Assembly: GCA_003857395.1 (NCBI GenBank)
Contig: RPRC01000203.1
Span: forward strand, 1 to 11,088
DNA: 11,088 nt
Direction of reading: 5' to 3'
From: Geobacter sp.
Lineage (GTDB): Bacteria; Desulfobacterota; Desulfuromonadia; Geobacterales; Geobacteraceae
Shown here: positions 4,991 through 11,088 of the stretch, piece after piece
How positions within the stretch are numbered: the stretch's first letter is position 1
Layout of the letters: every line of letters starts with the position of its first letter
The notes under the pieces: model-generated
The model's input: the letters and a program-made list of their open reading frames with translations, nothing else
What the model was told of the DNA's origin: nothing
Database searches by the model: none
Position numbers and translations under genes: made by a program

Positions 4991-5029
4991 AAGGGGTTAA
5001 GCTGAATAGCTAAACCCCTTGTTTTTTTT
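4991..5029 (-). terminator. Bidirectional terminator next to tRNA-Ala
   Basis: AAGGGGTT (4991-4998) pairs with AACCCCTT (5013-5020), and an inner AGCT-GAAT-AGCT stem extends the fold. On the plus strand it is followed by eight Ts (5022-5029). On the minus strand it is followed by TTTTC and further Ts, suitable for ending the tRNA transcript. The plus-strand T-run overlaps the last base of the encoded CCA. Confidence 0.75.
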
Positions 5030-5104
5030 GGTGGAGATGAACGGGATCGAACCGTCGACCTATGCGTTGCGAACGCATCGCTCTCCCAGCTGAGCTACAT
5101 CCCC
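5029..5104 (-). tRNA. tRNA-Ala (anticodon CGC)
   Basis: The reverse strand folds into a full cloverleaf of 76 bases. The acceptor GGGGATG pairs with CATCTCC, the D-stem is GCTC/GAGC, the anticodon stem is ATGCG/CGCAT with loop TTCGCAA, and the T-arm is GACGG-TTCGATC-CCGTT. The discriminator is A and CCA is encoded. The anticodon CGC reads GCG. Its 3' end faces the accessory region, the standard orientation for an integration target. No repeat of the tRNA 3' end was noticed further left, so the other attachment site, if any, is outside the window. Confidence 0.97.
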
Positions 5105-5131
5105 GTGGAATCGTTTCCTGCACGGCGAATA

Positions 5132-5159
5132 ACTATACAACAATTGCCCGTTGATGCAA
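5132..5159 (-). promoter_or_regulatory. Promoter of tRNA-Ala
   Basis: TTGCAT (5159-5154) and TATAGT (5137-5132) are separated by 16 bases on the minus strand. Initiation near 5125 would leave about 20 bases of leader before the tRNA. The GC-rich stretch after the -10 box resembles the discriminator of stringently controlled stable-RNA promoters. Confidence 0.55.
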
Positions 5160-5168
5160 AGGGCGAAT

Positions 5169-7508
5169 TTAATGGTGTACCGGCAGAATGATGCGAAATT
5201 CTGCACCGCTCCCAGCCCGGTTTTCTACCAAAAGCTGGCCTCCGTGATTGGTGACGATTCGGTGTGTGATGGGAAGGCCCAGACCAGTTCCCCCGTCCTT
5301 AGTCGTGTAAAATGGATTGAAGATATTTGGTAGAATCTCAGGCGGGATTCCGCTTCCGGTATCTCGAACCTTGAGGGATAATGCCGCTCTGCCATCAAGA
5401 ACGGCCGGTGCTGTTGAAATGAAGAGAACCCCGCCCTGTTTCATTGCCTCCCCGGCATTGAGGAACAGGTTGATACAGACCTGTTTTATCTGTTGAAAAT
5501 CTCCGGTAAACTCAGTTGCTGTCCTGGAAATACGTTTTTTTACCTGAATTTTGTTCTCATCGAGGAATCCCGAGACTACGGCCAGTGACTGCTCGATGAT
5601 GTCTTTTGTGGTGCACTGGGTATAGCAGATTGTTGCCCTCCTGGTGAAAAAGAGGATCTCGTTCAGCATCTTTTCCAGGCGGTCGGCTTCACGTGCAATG
5701 GTTTCGGCGTATTTCCACTCGGTAGATCCAAACTCCTCCTTGCGGAGAAGACGTCGAGCAAGTCCACCGATGGAAATCAGCGGGGTCTTCAATTCGTGGG
5801 CAATTGACGCAGCTGTTTCGCCGAGTGCTGCCAGCCGTTCACCCTGCAGAAGGCGCTGCCGGATTTCGGTGAATTCGCGGTTTGCGTCTTCTATCCGGTT
5901 GTAGAGCATGGAGTTCTCGATTGCCATGCCTGCCTGATTGGCGAACAGTTGGAGAAAGTGAATGTCATCGCTGGTAATTGCCTTGCCGGATACGGGATTG
6001 TCGAGAATCAGGAGAGCGACAGCTTCTCCTTTTGCAATGATCGGCACCGAGGCAAATGATGTCAGATTGAATTTTTTGATGACATCATCTGTATCAGGTT
6101 TTTCTTTTGCCGTACAGCCGACCACGATGAGCTTTTTCTCGAGAACTGCCCGTGAGACTATGTTGCGGGTTTTGTCGAGTGGCAGGCGGGTTCCCTTAAC
6201 CAGGCAATTAAGTTCGGAATTGTCTTGGCGCTCCATGTCTTCATCGGGAATTACCCAGCGAGTATAGAGCGAGTTTTCATGGTCGTCTGAAGACTGGATG
6301 ATTCCTTGGCATTCTTCGCTGGTAATGCCGAGCATTCCCTGCATGACTCCGGATCGGCGATTTATCAGGAAAAGCATGGCGCGTTCGAAAAGATGCGATT
6401 CACCCGAGACGAGAGCTGTCAGATTGAGCTGGATCAGTCTGTTGATCCGGGTGGTGGCGTGCATGGCATTACTGACACGATAGAGCAGTGAGAGCTCTTG
6501 CAGTTTTTTATCATTTTCGCTGACGAGCAGTTCCATGCGACTACTGTGTTCTGATTGCACCAGCGCGGTAGCGATCAGGTTTGTCATGCCTTCGAATAGT
6601 TCGCGGTCCTCTTCATCAAAATTGCGCCGACCCGACCTGCCCGTTTTGCCGAAGAACGTCAGGCAGCCAAAGGTACTTTTCTCGTACTGAAGCGGGACAC
6701 TGACATACGAAGGAGGGAGGTCTTCGTCGGAAATGAGGTCGACGGCCAGATGTGGTGTATTTGTAGCAAGCATTCTGGCTGCAGACCGGGTTTCGATTTC
6801 CTTCAGGGAGCGGAGATGTGCGCAGTGATTTTTCCTGCATGTCTGGGCAATTTTCGGGGAAAAACCCTTCTGCCCGAATATGCGCAGGATGGTACAGGAC
6901 GAATCGGAGAAATTATGAACTGTTTCAAGGATATATGGGAGGATGTCCTTGGAGGGAATCGGCTGCTGAAGGGCCTTGCCCAGTTCATTCAGCGTCATGA
7001 GGTTCAGAATGCGTTGATCTGAACGTTGGGTAATCTCTTTGGAGCAGATGAGTCCGGCTATTGTCTGCAGTATGTCATGGAGTACTGCCGGCAGGGAAAC
7101 GGCGAGGGGTGATCCCTCCGGCAGCTTCAGGCCAAGGACACCTGCCACTGCTTTACCGCACATGACCGGAAGAAAGATTGTGCCCTGTTTCCGTGCGGCT
7201 CCGGGATCGCTTTCAGGAGTGATGCCGTTCGGGGAAAAGATGAGCACTTTTCGGGAGGCGCATAAACCTGCCGCTTGTTCACCCAGGGGGATTCGGCAGG
7301 AAAGCATTTTGGCAGGCCCGTCTGCCGATAGTATTCGAGAAAGGGTGCGCCGCTCGGCATCAAGAAGATAGATGGCAACAGAGTGAAGGTGGAAAGATTT
7401 TTTGATGAGCCGGGCGAGGGATTTGAGCCGGCCAGTAAAGGAAAGATGGGCGGCATTGGCTATCTGAACCGCAGTGCTCAAGAGTGTATAGTTATCCTGA
7501 TTAGCCAT
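5169..7508 (-). CDS. Soluble multi-GAF sensor histidine kinase
   Basis: A 779-residue cytoplasmic two-component kinase with no signal peptide or membrane segment. Three GAF-like sensory modules occupy about 1-155, 165-320 and 340-535, each ending in a connecting helix. A coiled stretch at 535-560 leads to the HisKA dimerisation helix with the phosphate-accepting His571 (ASIAHELKTPLISIGG). The ATPase domain follows: N-box INLFLNAGEAM (about 679-689), G1 DTGSGIP (716-722), F-box IFNPFYTT (729-736) and G2 GGTGLGL (739-745), ending GAEFRIILP. All catalytic motifs are intact. No response regulator is in the window, so it is an orphan kinase and its ligand is unknown. It lies 72 bp after dksA on the same strand. 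The ATG at 7508 is the first start in the frame (a stop lies just upstream), yet it lacks a Shine-Dalgarno. Confidence 0.93.
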   Translation of the reverse strand: MANQDNYTLLSTAVQIANAAHLSFTGRLKSLARLIKKSFHLHSVAIYLLDAERRTLSRILSADGPAKMLSCRIPLGEQAAGLCASRKVLIFSPNGITPESDPGAARKQGTIFLPVMCGKAVAGVLGLKLPEGSPLAVSLPAVLHDILQTIAGLICSKEITQRSDQRILNLMTLNELGKALQQPIPSKDILPYILETVHNFSDSSCTILRIFGQKGFSPKIAQTCRKNHCAHLRSLKEIETRSAARMLATNTPHLAVDLISDEDLPPSYVSVPLQYEKSTFGCLTFFGKTGRSGRRNFDEEDRELFEGMTNLIATALVQSEHSSRMELLVSENDKKLQELSLLYRVSNAMHATTRINRLIQLNLTALVSGESHLFERAMLFLINRRSGVMQGMLGITSEECQGIIQSSDDHENSLYTRWVIPDEDMERQDNSELNCLVKGTRLPLDKTRNIVSRAVLEKKLIVVGCTAKEKPDTDDVIKKFNLTSFASVPIIAKGEAVALLILDNPVSGKAITSDDIHFLQLFANQAGMAIENSMLYNRIEDANREFTEIRQRLLQGERLAALGETAASIAHELKTPLISIGGLARRLLRKEEFGSTEWKYAETIAREADRLEKMLNEILFFTRRATICYTQCTTKDIIEQSLAVVSGFLDENKIQVKKRISRTATEFTGDFQQIKQVCINLFLNAGEAMKQGGVLFISTAPAVLDGRAALSLKVRDTGSGIPPEILPNIFNPFYTTKDGGTGLGLPITHRIVTNHGGQLLVENRAGSGAEFRIILPVHH

Positions 7509-7580
7509 GGAGGATCGCCATTAGTTGTCGAGATGTATCGAGTGGACAGCTGGTGGAGTCAATTCTGACTGAGCGAGTTG

Positions 7581-7934
7581 CTAATGTTTTTCAGTTTTTT
7601 CCTGTTCAATCTTGCAGTCAATGCAGAGGGTGGTGACTGGACGAACCTTGAGTCGTGCTTCGCTGATTTCCTCGCCGCACATCTCGCAGGTGCCAAATGT
7701 GTCGTTTTCGATTCTTTCCAGGGCTTCCCTGATTTTGTTGAGGAGCCTTCTTTCCCTGTCCCGAATTCGAAGCTCGAAAGTTCGATCCGACTCCTGGGTG
7801 GCTCGGTCGGTGGGGTCAGGAAAATTGGTGGTGTCCGCATTCATTTCGGATACGGTTTTTTCAGCGTCCTCAAGGAGTGATCTCATTTCTTCCAGGAGGA
7901 TGCCCCTGAAGTATTCTTTTTTGTCAATATCCAT
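7581..7934 (-). CDS. dksA: DksA/TraR-type RNA polymerase-binding regulator
   Basis: A 117-residue transcription factor that enters the secondary channel of RNA polymerase and, with (p)ppGpp, adjusts initiation at stable-RNA and biosynthetic promoters. Residues 1-75 form the coiled-coil hairpin, with the acidic tip motif DPTDRA at 40-45 matching the DxxDxA signature required for DksA activity. A C4 zinc finger follows: Cys83, Cys86 (CEMC), Cys104 and Cys107 (CIDC). It is shorter than E. coli DksA (151) but normal for deltaproteobacterial and other short DksA proteins. AGGAG at 7946-7942, seven bases upstream, supports the ATG at 7934. It follows radA by 79 bp and precedes the histidine kinase by 72 bp, so all three may share a transcript. 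A YocK/TraR-like paralogue is the main alternative, but the tip motif favours true DksA. Confidence 0.9.
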   Translation of the reverse strand: MDIDKKEYFRGILLEEMRSLLEDAEKTVSEMNADTTNFPDPTDRATQESDRTFELRIRDRERRLLNKIREALERIENDTFGTCEMCGEEISEARLKVRPVTTLCIDCKIEQEKTEKH

Positions 7935-8013
7935 GCCTTTTCTCCTGGGTCGATAAATCTCTAATATACTAGGAGAATTAGACTCTTAAGTAAAGGAAAA
8001 TATTCCGCGTGCA

Positions 8014-9372
8014 TCACGCTGGAAGAAAGAGATTTTCCAGTGTTTGCTCCACCGAAGAAACTCCGATCAACTCGACATCGTCTGTGCGGACATGCTTCAA
8101 ACTGCCGGCCGGAAGGATACAGCGGGTGAATCCCAGCTTGGCGGCTTCCCTTACCCGGATTTCAGGGTGGGTAATGGCTCGTACTTCTCCGGCAAGCCCA
8201 ACCTCGCCGACCACCATGGTGCGAGGTGTGATGCTCCGGTCAAGATGGCTTGAGGCGACGGCGGCAACGATCCCCAGGTCTGCCGCGGGCTCGCTCAGTT
8301 TTACCCCGCCGACGACGTTGAGAAAGATATCCTGACCTGCCAGGGAGAGCCCGACTTTTTTCTCCAGGACCGCCACCAAAAGTGCCAGGCGGTTATGGTC
8401 AATACCGATGGTGGTCCGGCGGGGTTGACCATAGGTGGAAGAGGTTACCAGGGCCTGGAGTTCCACGAGGAGAGGGCGGCTCCCTTCGATGGTGGCCGCC
8501 ACGACGGAGCCGGAAACACCGAGGGGTCGCTCGGAAAGAAAAAGTTCCGAAGGGTTCGACACTTCGCGGAGTCCCTCCTCACACATTTCGCACACGCCGA
8601 TCTCATTGGTGGAACCGTAACGATCCTTGATGGCCCGCAGAATCCGGCAGGGACGTCCGGCATCTCCTTCGAAATAGAGTACTGTATCGACCATATGCTC
8701 AAGAACCCGCGGTCCGGCAATGGAGCCGTCTTTGGTGACATGTCCGACCAGAAAGACCGGTATCCCGCTGCTCTTGGCGAGCATCATCAGTTTTCCGGCG
8801 GTTTCGCGAACCTGGCTGACAGTTCCCGGTGCCGACTCCAGCGCTGAGGTGAAGACGGTCTGAATCGAGTCCACCACCAGTACCTTGGGCGACAACTTGT
8901 TCAGGTGGGAAATGATTTTCTCCAGCGAATTTTCGGCAAGGATGAACAGCTCCTTTGCCGAGACCCCGAGCCGTTCGCCGCGCATCCTGGTCTGGCGGGC
9001 CGATTCTTCGCCCGAGACGTAGAGAACCTTGCCACGCCGCAGGGCCAGATGGTCCATAGCCTGGAGCATGAGGGTCGATTTGCCGATGCCGGGGTCGCCG
9101 CCGATCAGAACGAGGGACCCGGCGACGATCCCGCCGCCGAGAACCCGGTCGAACTCGGAGATCCCGCAGGAAAAACGGTCTGCTGTTTCAGCAGGCACTG
9201 CCCCTATCGGAGTGGGTACTGATGCGATTCCAGTCTCTCCTGAGCGTCTGTCTTCTCGAAACAAAATCTCTTCCACCAGGGTGTTCCAGGAGTTGCAATC
9301 GGGGCATTTTCCGAGCCACTTGGGCGATTGGTAGCCGCATTTCTGGCAGGAATAGATGGTTTTCTCTTTCAC
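8014..9372 (-). CDS. radA: DNA repair protein RadA (Sms)
   Basis: A RecA-like ATPase that drives branch migration during recombinational repair. The 452-residue product has the expected three parts: an N-terminal C4 zinc finger (Cys9, Cys12, Cys23, Cys26; CQKCG...CPDC), a RecA core with Walker A GDPGIGKST (92-100) and the Walker B strand VLVVDSIQTV (about 164-173), and a C-terminal Lon-protease-like domain (about 285-452). The RadA-specific KNRFG motif appears as KDRYG at 249-253, with Asn to Asp and Phe to Tyr changes and the catalytic Lys and Arg retained. The GTG at 9372 is chosen because the zinc finger starts eight residues later, AGGG lies eight bases upstream, and the promoter at 9404-9432 would place the transcript start downstream of the longer in-frame start at 9456. 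The length is normal for the family. Confidence 0.96.
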   Translation of the reverse strand: MKEKTIYSCQKCGYQSPKWLGKCPDCNSWNTLVEEILFREDRRSGETGIASVPTPIGAVPAETADRFSCGISEFDRVLGGGIVAGSLVLIGGDPGIGKSTLMLQAMDHLALRRGKVLYVSGEESARQTRMRGERLGVSAKELFILAENSLEKIISHLNKLSPKVLVVDSIQTVFTSALESAPGTVSQVRETAGKLMMLAKSSGIPVFLVGHVTKDGSIAGPRVLEHMVDTVLYFEGDAGRPCRILRAIKDRYGSTNEIGVCEMCEEGLREVSNPSELFLSERPLGVSGSVVAATIEGSRPLLVELQALVTSSTYGQPRRTTIGIDHNRLALLVAVLEKKVGLSLAGQDIFLNVVGGVKLSEPAADLGIVAAVASSHLDRSITPRTMVVGEVGLAGEVRAITHPEIRVREAAKLGFTRCILPAGSLKHVRTDDVELIGVSSVEQTLENLFLPA

Positions 9373-9403
9373 GGGTGCTTCCCTTCGCAAGGAGTGTGCA
9401 GCG

Positions 9404-9432
9404 ATAGTATTCTTATTCGCAAGTCCTGTCAA
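9404..9432 (-). promoter_or_regulatory. Strong sigma70 promoter of radA
   Basis: A perfect TTGACA (9432-9427) and TACTAT (9409-9404) are separated by exactly 17 bases on the minus strand. Initiation near 9397 leaves a leader of about 25 bases to the GTG at 9372. It is likely the main promoter for radA and perhaps for dksA and the kinase behind it. No LexA-type box is evident around it. Confidence 0.8.
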
Positions 9433-9546
9433 CCAGGGTCGGGGAGCTGAAAACAAAGGTGGTGGCAGTGGTGAGAGGGTCGAATCTAAGCAAGCAGGAG
9501 GTTGATTCTTGAAAATGCCAGGGAGAACGGAGGAGAAGGAAAGAGA

Positions 9547-9622
9547 TGGTGGGCGCGGTAGGGATCGAACCTACGACCTGACGATTAAGAGTCGCCTGCT
9601 CTACCAGCTAAGCTACGCGCCC
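9547..9622 (-). tRNA. tRNA-Lys (anticodon CTT)
   Basis: The reverse strand folds into a 76-base cloverleaf. The acceptor GGGCGCG pairs with CGCGCCC, the D-stem is GCTT/GAGC, the anticodon stem is GGCGA/TCGTC with loop CTCTTAA, and the T-arm is GTAGG-TTCGATC-CCTAC. The discriminator is A and CCA is encoded. The anticodon CTT reads AAG. It stands alone between znuB and radA. Confidence 0.97.
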
Positions 9623-9639
9623 ACGAAGCGACAGGTGGA

Positions 9640-9668
9640 AACATATCACAGTGGGTGGATTAAATCAA
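9640..9668 (-). promoter_or_regulatory. Candidate promoter of tRNA-Lys
   Basis: TTGATT (9668-9663) and TATGTT (9645-9640) are separated by 17 bases on the minus strand. Initiation near 9633 would put the tRNA 5' end about 11 bases downstream. Confidence 0.5.
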
Positions 9669-9763
9669 TAGGACTTATAGCTTTTATCGATGGCGATGAT
9701 GGCGAGGAAAACGGAGAGTTGCAGCGTTTCCTGATGTTTCAGGACAGTGCACAGTGCTGAAGG

Positions 9764-10582
9764 TTATTTCCTGAGTTTCTTGCCAAGGAAAGCCGCGGCA
9801 AAAAAGAAAAAGTTGATAATGATGATGGTTGCCCCGGTCGGCAGGTTCAGAATGAAGGAGAGAAAGATCCCCCCGACAACCGAAACTATTCCCAGGCAGG
9901 CTGAAAGGAGAATGGCAGTTTTAAATCCTCGGGCCAATTGCAGTGCGGAAACCGCTGGCAGGATCAGGAGCGCGGAGATCAGCATGATTCCGACGACTTT
10001 CATGGCAAGCACGACCGTCAAGGCGGTCAGCAGAACAAGGATGGTGTTGATGCGATCGACATTGATGCCGGATGTTGCTGCCAGCTCTTCGTCAAAGGTG
10101 ATGGCGAATAGGTCGTTGTAGAGAAAGGCCACGGTAAGCAGCACGACCACGAAAAGGACTGCCGTGACCAGCAGTTCGGTGGGACTGATGGAGAGGATAT
10201 TTCCGAACAGGTAGCTGAAAAGATCTACGTTGAAACCGCCGGAGAGACTTGCCAGCAGGATGCCGGTGGCAATTCCTAGGGAAGAGACGATACCAATTGC
10301 TGCATCTCCGTAGATGCGGGCCTTTTCGGTAATTTTCAGGATGCCGATGGCGGAAAGCAGCACGCAGGGGATGGCGGCAATTGTGGTATAGACGGACTGG
10401 AAGTGGAACAGCATGGCCAGGGCAACGCTGCCGAAGGTCACATGGGAAAGTCCGTCGCCAATGAGGGAAAGCCTGCGCAAAACAAGAAATACGCCGAGAA
10501 CCGAACAAAGGACCGCAATCAGGGTTCCTGCCAGGATGGCCCGCTGGAGAAAGGCATAGTGGATGATGTCTGCCAGATTCAT
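9764..10582 (-). CDS. znuB: Zinc/manganese-type ABC transporter permease
   Basis: A 272-residue integral membrane protein of the ABC-3 family, the membrane channel of ZnuABC/MntABC metal importers. Hydrophobic segments fill most of the chain: about 17-36, 48-62, 68-84, 94-112, 130-155, 175-195, 197-215, 222-245 and 248-266. Family hallmarks include VLRRLSLIGDGLSHVTFGSVALA near the N terminus, which contacts the ATPase, and MKVVGIMLISALLILPAVSALQLA in the second half. AAGG lies five bases before the ATG at 10582, and the gene starts 12 bases after the stop of the ATPase gene, so they are one operon. Whether the ion is zinc or manganese cannot be told without the solute-binding protein, which is not in the window. 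Confidence 0.88.
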   Translation of the reverse strand: MNLADIIHYAFLQRAILAGTLIAVLCSVLGVFLVLRRLSLIGDGLSHVTFGSVALAMLFHFQSVYTTIAAIPCVLLSAIGILKITEKARIYGDAAIGIVSSLGIATGILLASLSGGFNVDLFSYLFGNILSISPTELLVTAVLFVVVLLTVAFLYNDLFAITFDEELAATSGINVDRINTILVLLTALTVVLAMKVVGIMLISALLILPAVSALQLARGFKTAILLSACLGIVSVVGGIFLSFILNLPTGATIIIINFFFFAAAFLGKKLRK

Positions 10583-10594
10583 GTAACCCTTCTT

Positions 10595-11088
10595 TCAGTG
10601 TCGATGGCAGATAAGGTGCTGGTTTTGTGGACCGAAAACCTCTGTCATGTTGGCAGATTGGCAAAACTCCCCGAAACTCCCGAAAAAAATCATTTTCTTG
10701 TCAAGATAAAGGAGCTTTGAGGCATAGAGACCGATTGTCGCGGAATCATGGGTTATCAGGATAACTGTCGTGCCCTTGGTGGCGTTGAGGTCCTGCAGGG
10801 TTGCGTAGAAGCTCTCCCGTGTCTCGGGGTCCAGCGCGGTGGTCGGCTCGTCGAGGATTAGGATATCGGGCTCATTGACCAAGGCTCGCGCCAGGAGCGC
10901 CCGCTGACGCAGGCCCCCGGAGAGTTCTCCGATGAGTTTGTTTCTGATGGAGGATATCCCCATACGCTCCAGGGCCTGTGTCGTTGCCGTGGAATCGGCG
11001 GCGCTGAAACGGCGCGGAAAGCTTTTTTTTGACAGCCGGCCGAGCTGGACTATTTCCTCGACCGTGGCCGGGAAATTCGGATTAAAAA
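10595..11088 (-). CDS. znuC: Metal ABC transporter ATP-binding protein (5' end beyond the window)
   Basis: The frame is open from the right edge to the stop at 10595, giving about 164 C-terminal residues. The visible part starts FNPNFPATVEEIVQLGR, the stretch after the Q-loop typical of ZnuC-like ATPases. It continues with the ABC signature LSGGLRQRALLARAL, Walker B ILILDEP, the D-loop TTALD and the H-loop LITHD. Walker A must lie upstream, outside the window. The signature has Leu where Gln is usual (LSGGL against LSGGQ), a tolerated variation. An internal ATG at 10963 is not the true start, because conserved sequence precedes it. It pairs with the permease gene 12 bases downstream to import a divalent metal. 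Confidence 0.9.
   Translation of the reverse strand, partial: FNPNFPATVEEIVQLGRLSKKSFPRRFSAADSTATTQALERMGISSIRNKLIGELSGGLRQRALLARALVNEPDILILDEPTTALDPETRESFYATLQDLNATKGTTVILITHDSATIGLYASKLLYLDKKMIFFGSFGEFCQSANMTEVFGPQNQHLICHRH

Noticed and set aside
7578..7956. Plus-strand frames of 100-114 codons opposite dksA
   Set aside because: Antisense shadows of the well-supported DksA gene, with no independent evidence.
9373..9456. Longer RadA start at 9456
   Set aside because: The extra 28 residues are not RadA-like and would overlap a near-consensus promoter. The GTG at 9372 fits the family start.

Overview
The window looks like a chromosomal segment of a deltaproteobacterium, most likely Geobacter or a relative (Desulfuromonadales/Geobacterales). 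This rests on the gene set (RadA, a short DksA, a soluble multi-GAF histidine kinase, a ZnuBC-type metal transporter), the codon style of the right half and the mixture of IS remnants. It is an inference from recognised families, not a database match.

Two halves differ sharply. Positions 1 to about 5030 are an accessory, partly decayed region, visibly AT-rich in its non-coding parts. In order it holds: the first 22 codons of a transposase leaving the window to the left; an AT-rich spacer with a perfect 16-bp palindrome; a small serine recombinase with a sigma70-type promoter embedded in an inverted repeat; about 900 bp without an intact gene, ending in a 62-bp foldable element and four paired ATCGGCCA motifs; a Fic-family AMP transferase with a C-terminal winged helix; a 370-bp graveyard with a possible AbiEi-like antitoxin relic; a complete IS630-family element (3576-4717) with terminal inverted repeats, a TA target duplication, an A8 slippery run and a one-base inactivating insertion; a 3' gene remnant with its terminator; and a doubled 10-bp repeat just before tRNA-Ala. 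The region abuts the 3' end of tRNA-Ala(CGC), the usual arrangement for a tRNA-anchored island.

Positions 5029 to 11088 are ordinary, compact chromosome with every gene on the minus strand: znuC (5' cut by the window end) and znuB, tRNA-Lys(CTT), radA from a near-consensus promoter, dksA, a 779-residue three-GAF histidine kinase, and tRNA-Ala(CGC). radA, dksA and the kinase are co-directional with gaps of 79 and 72 bp and may be co-transcribed, coupling recombination repair, (p)ppGpp-linked transcription control and an orphan cytoplasmic sensor.

The most interesting part is the fic control region: four pairs of motifs, with 12 bp between starts in each pair and pairs placed 77-99 bp apart, running from a cruciform-like element to the start codon of a Fic protein that carries its own DNA-binding domain. 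This looks like an unusually long autoregulatory array.
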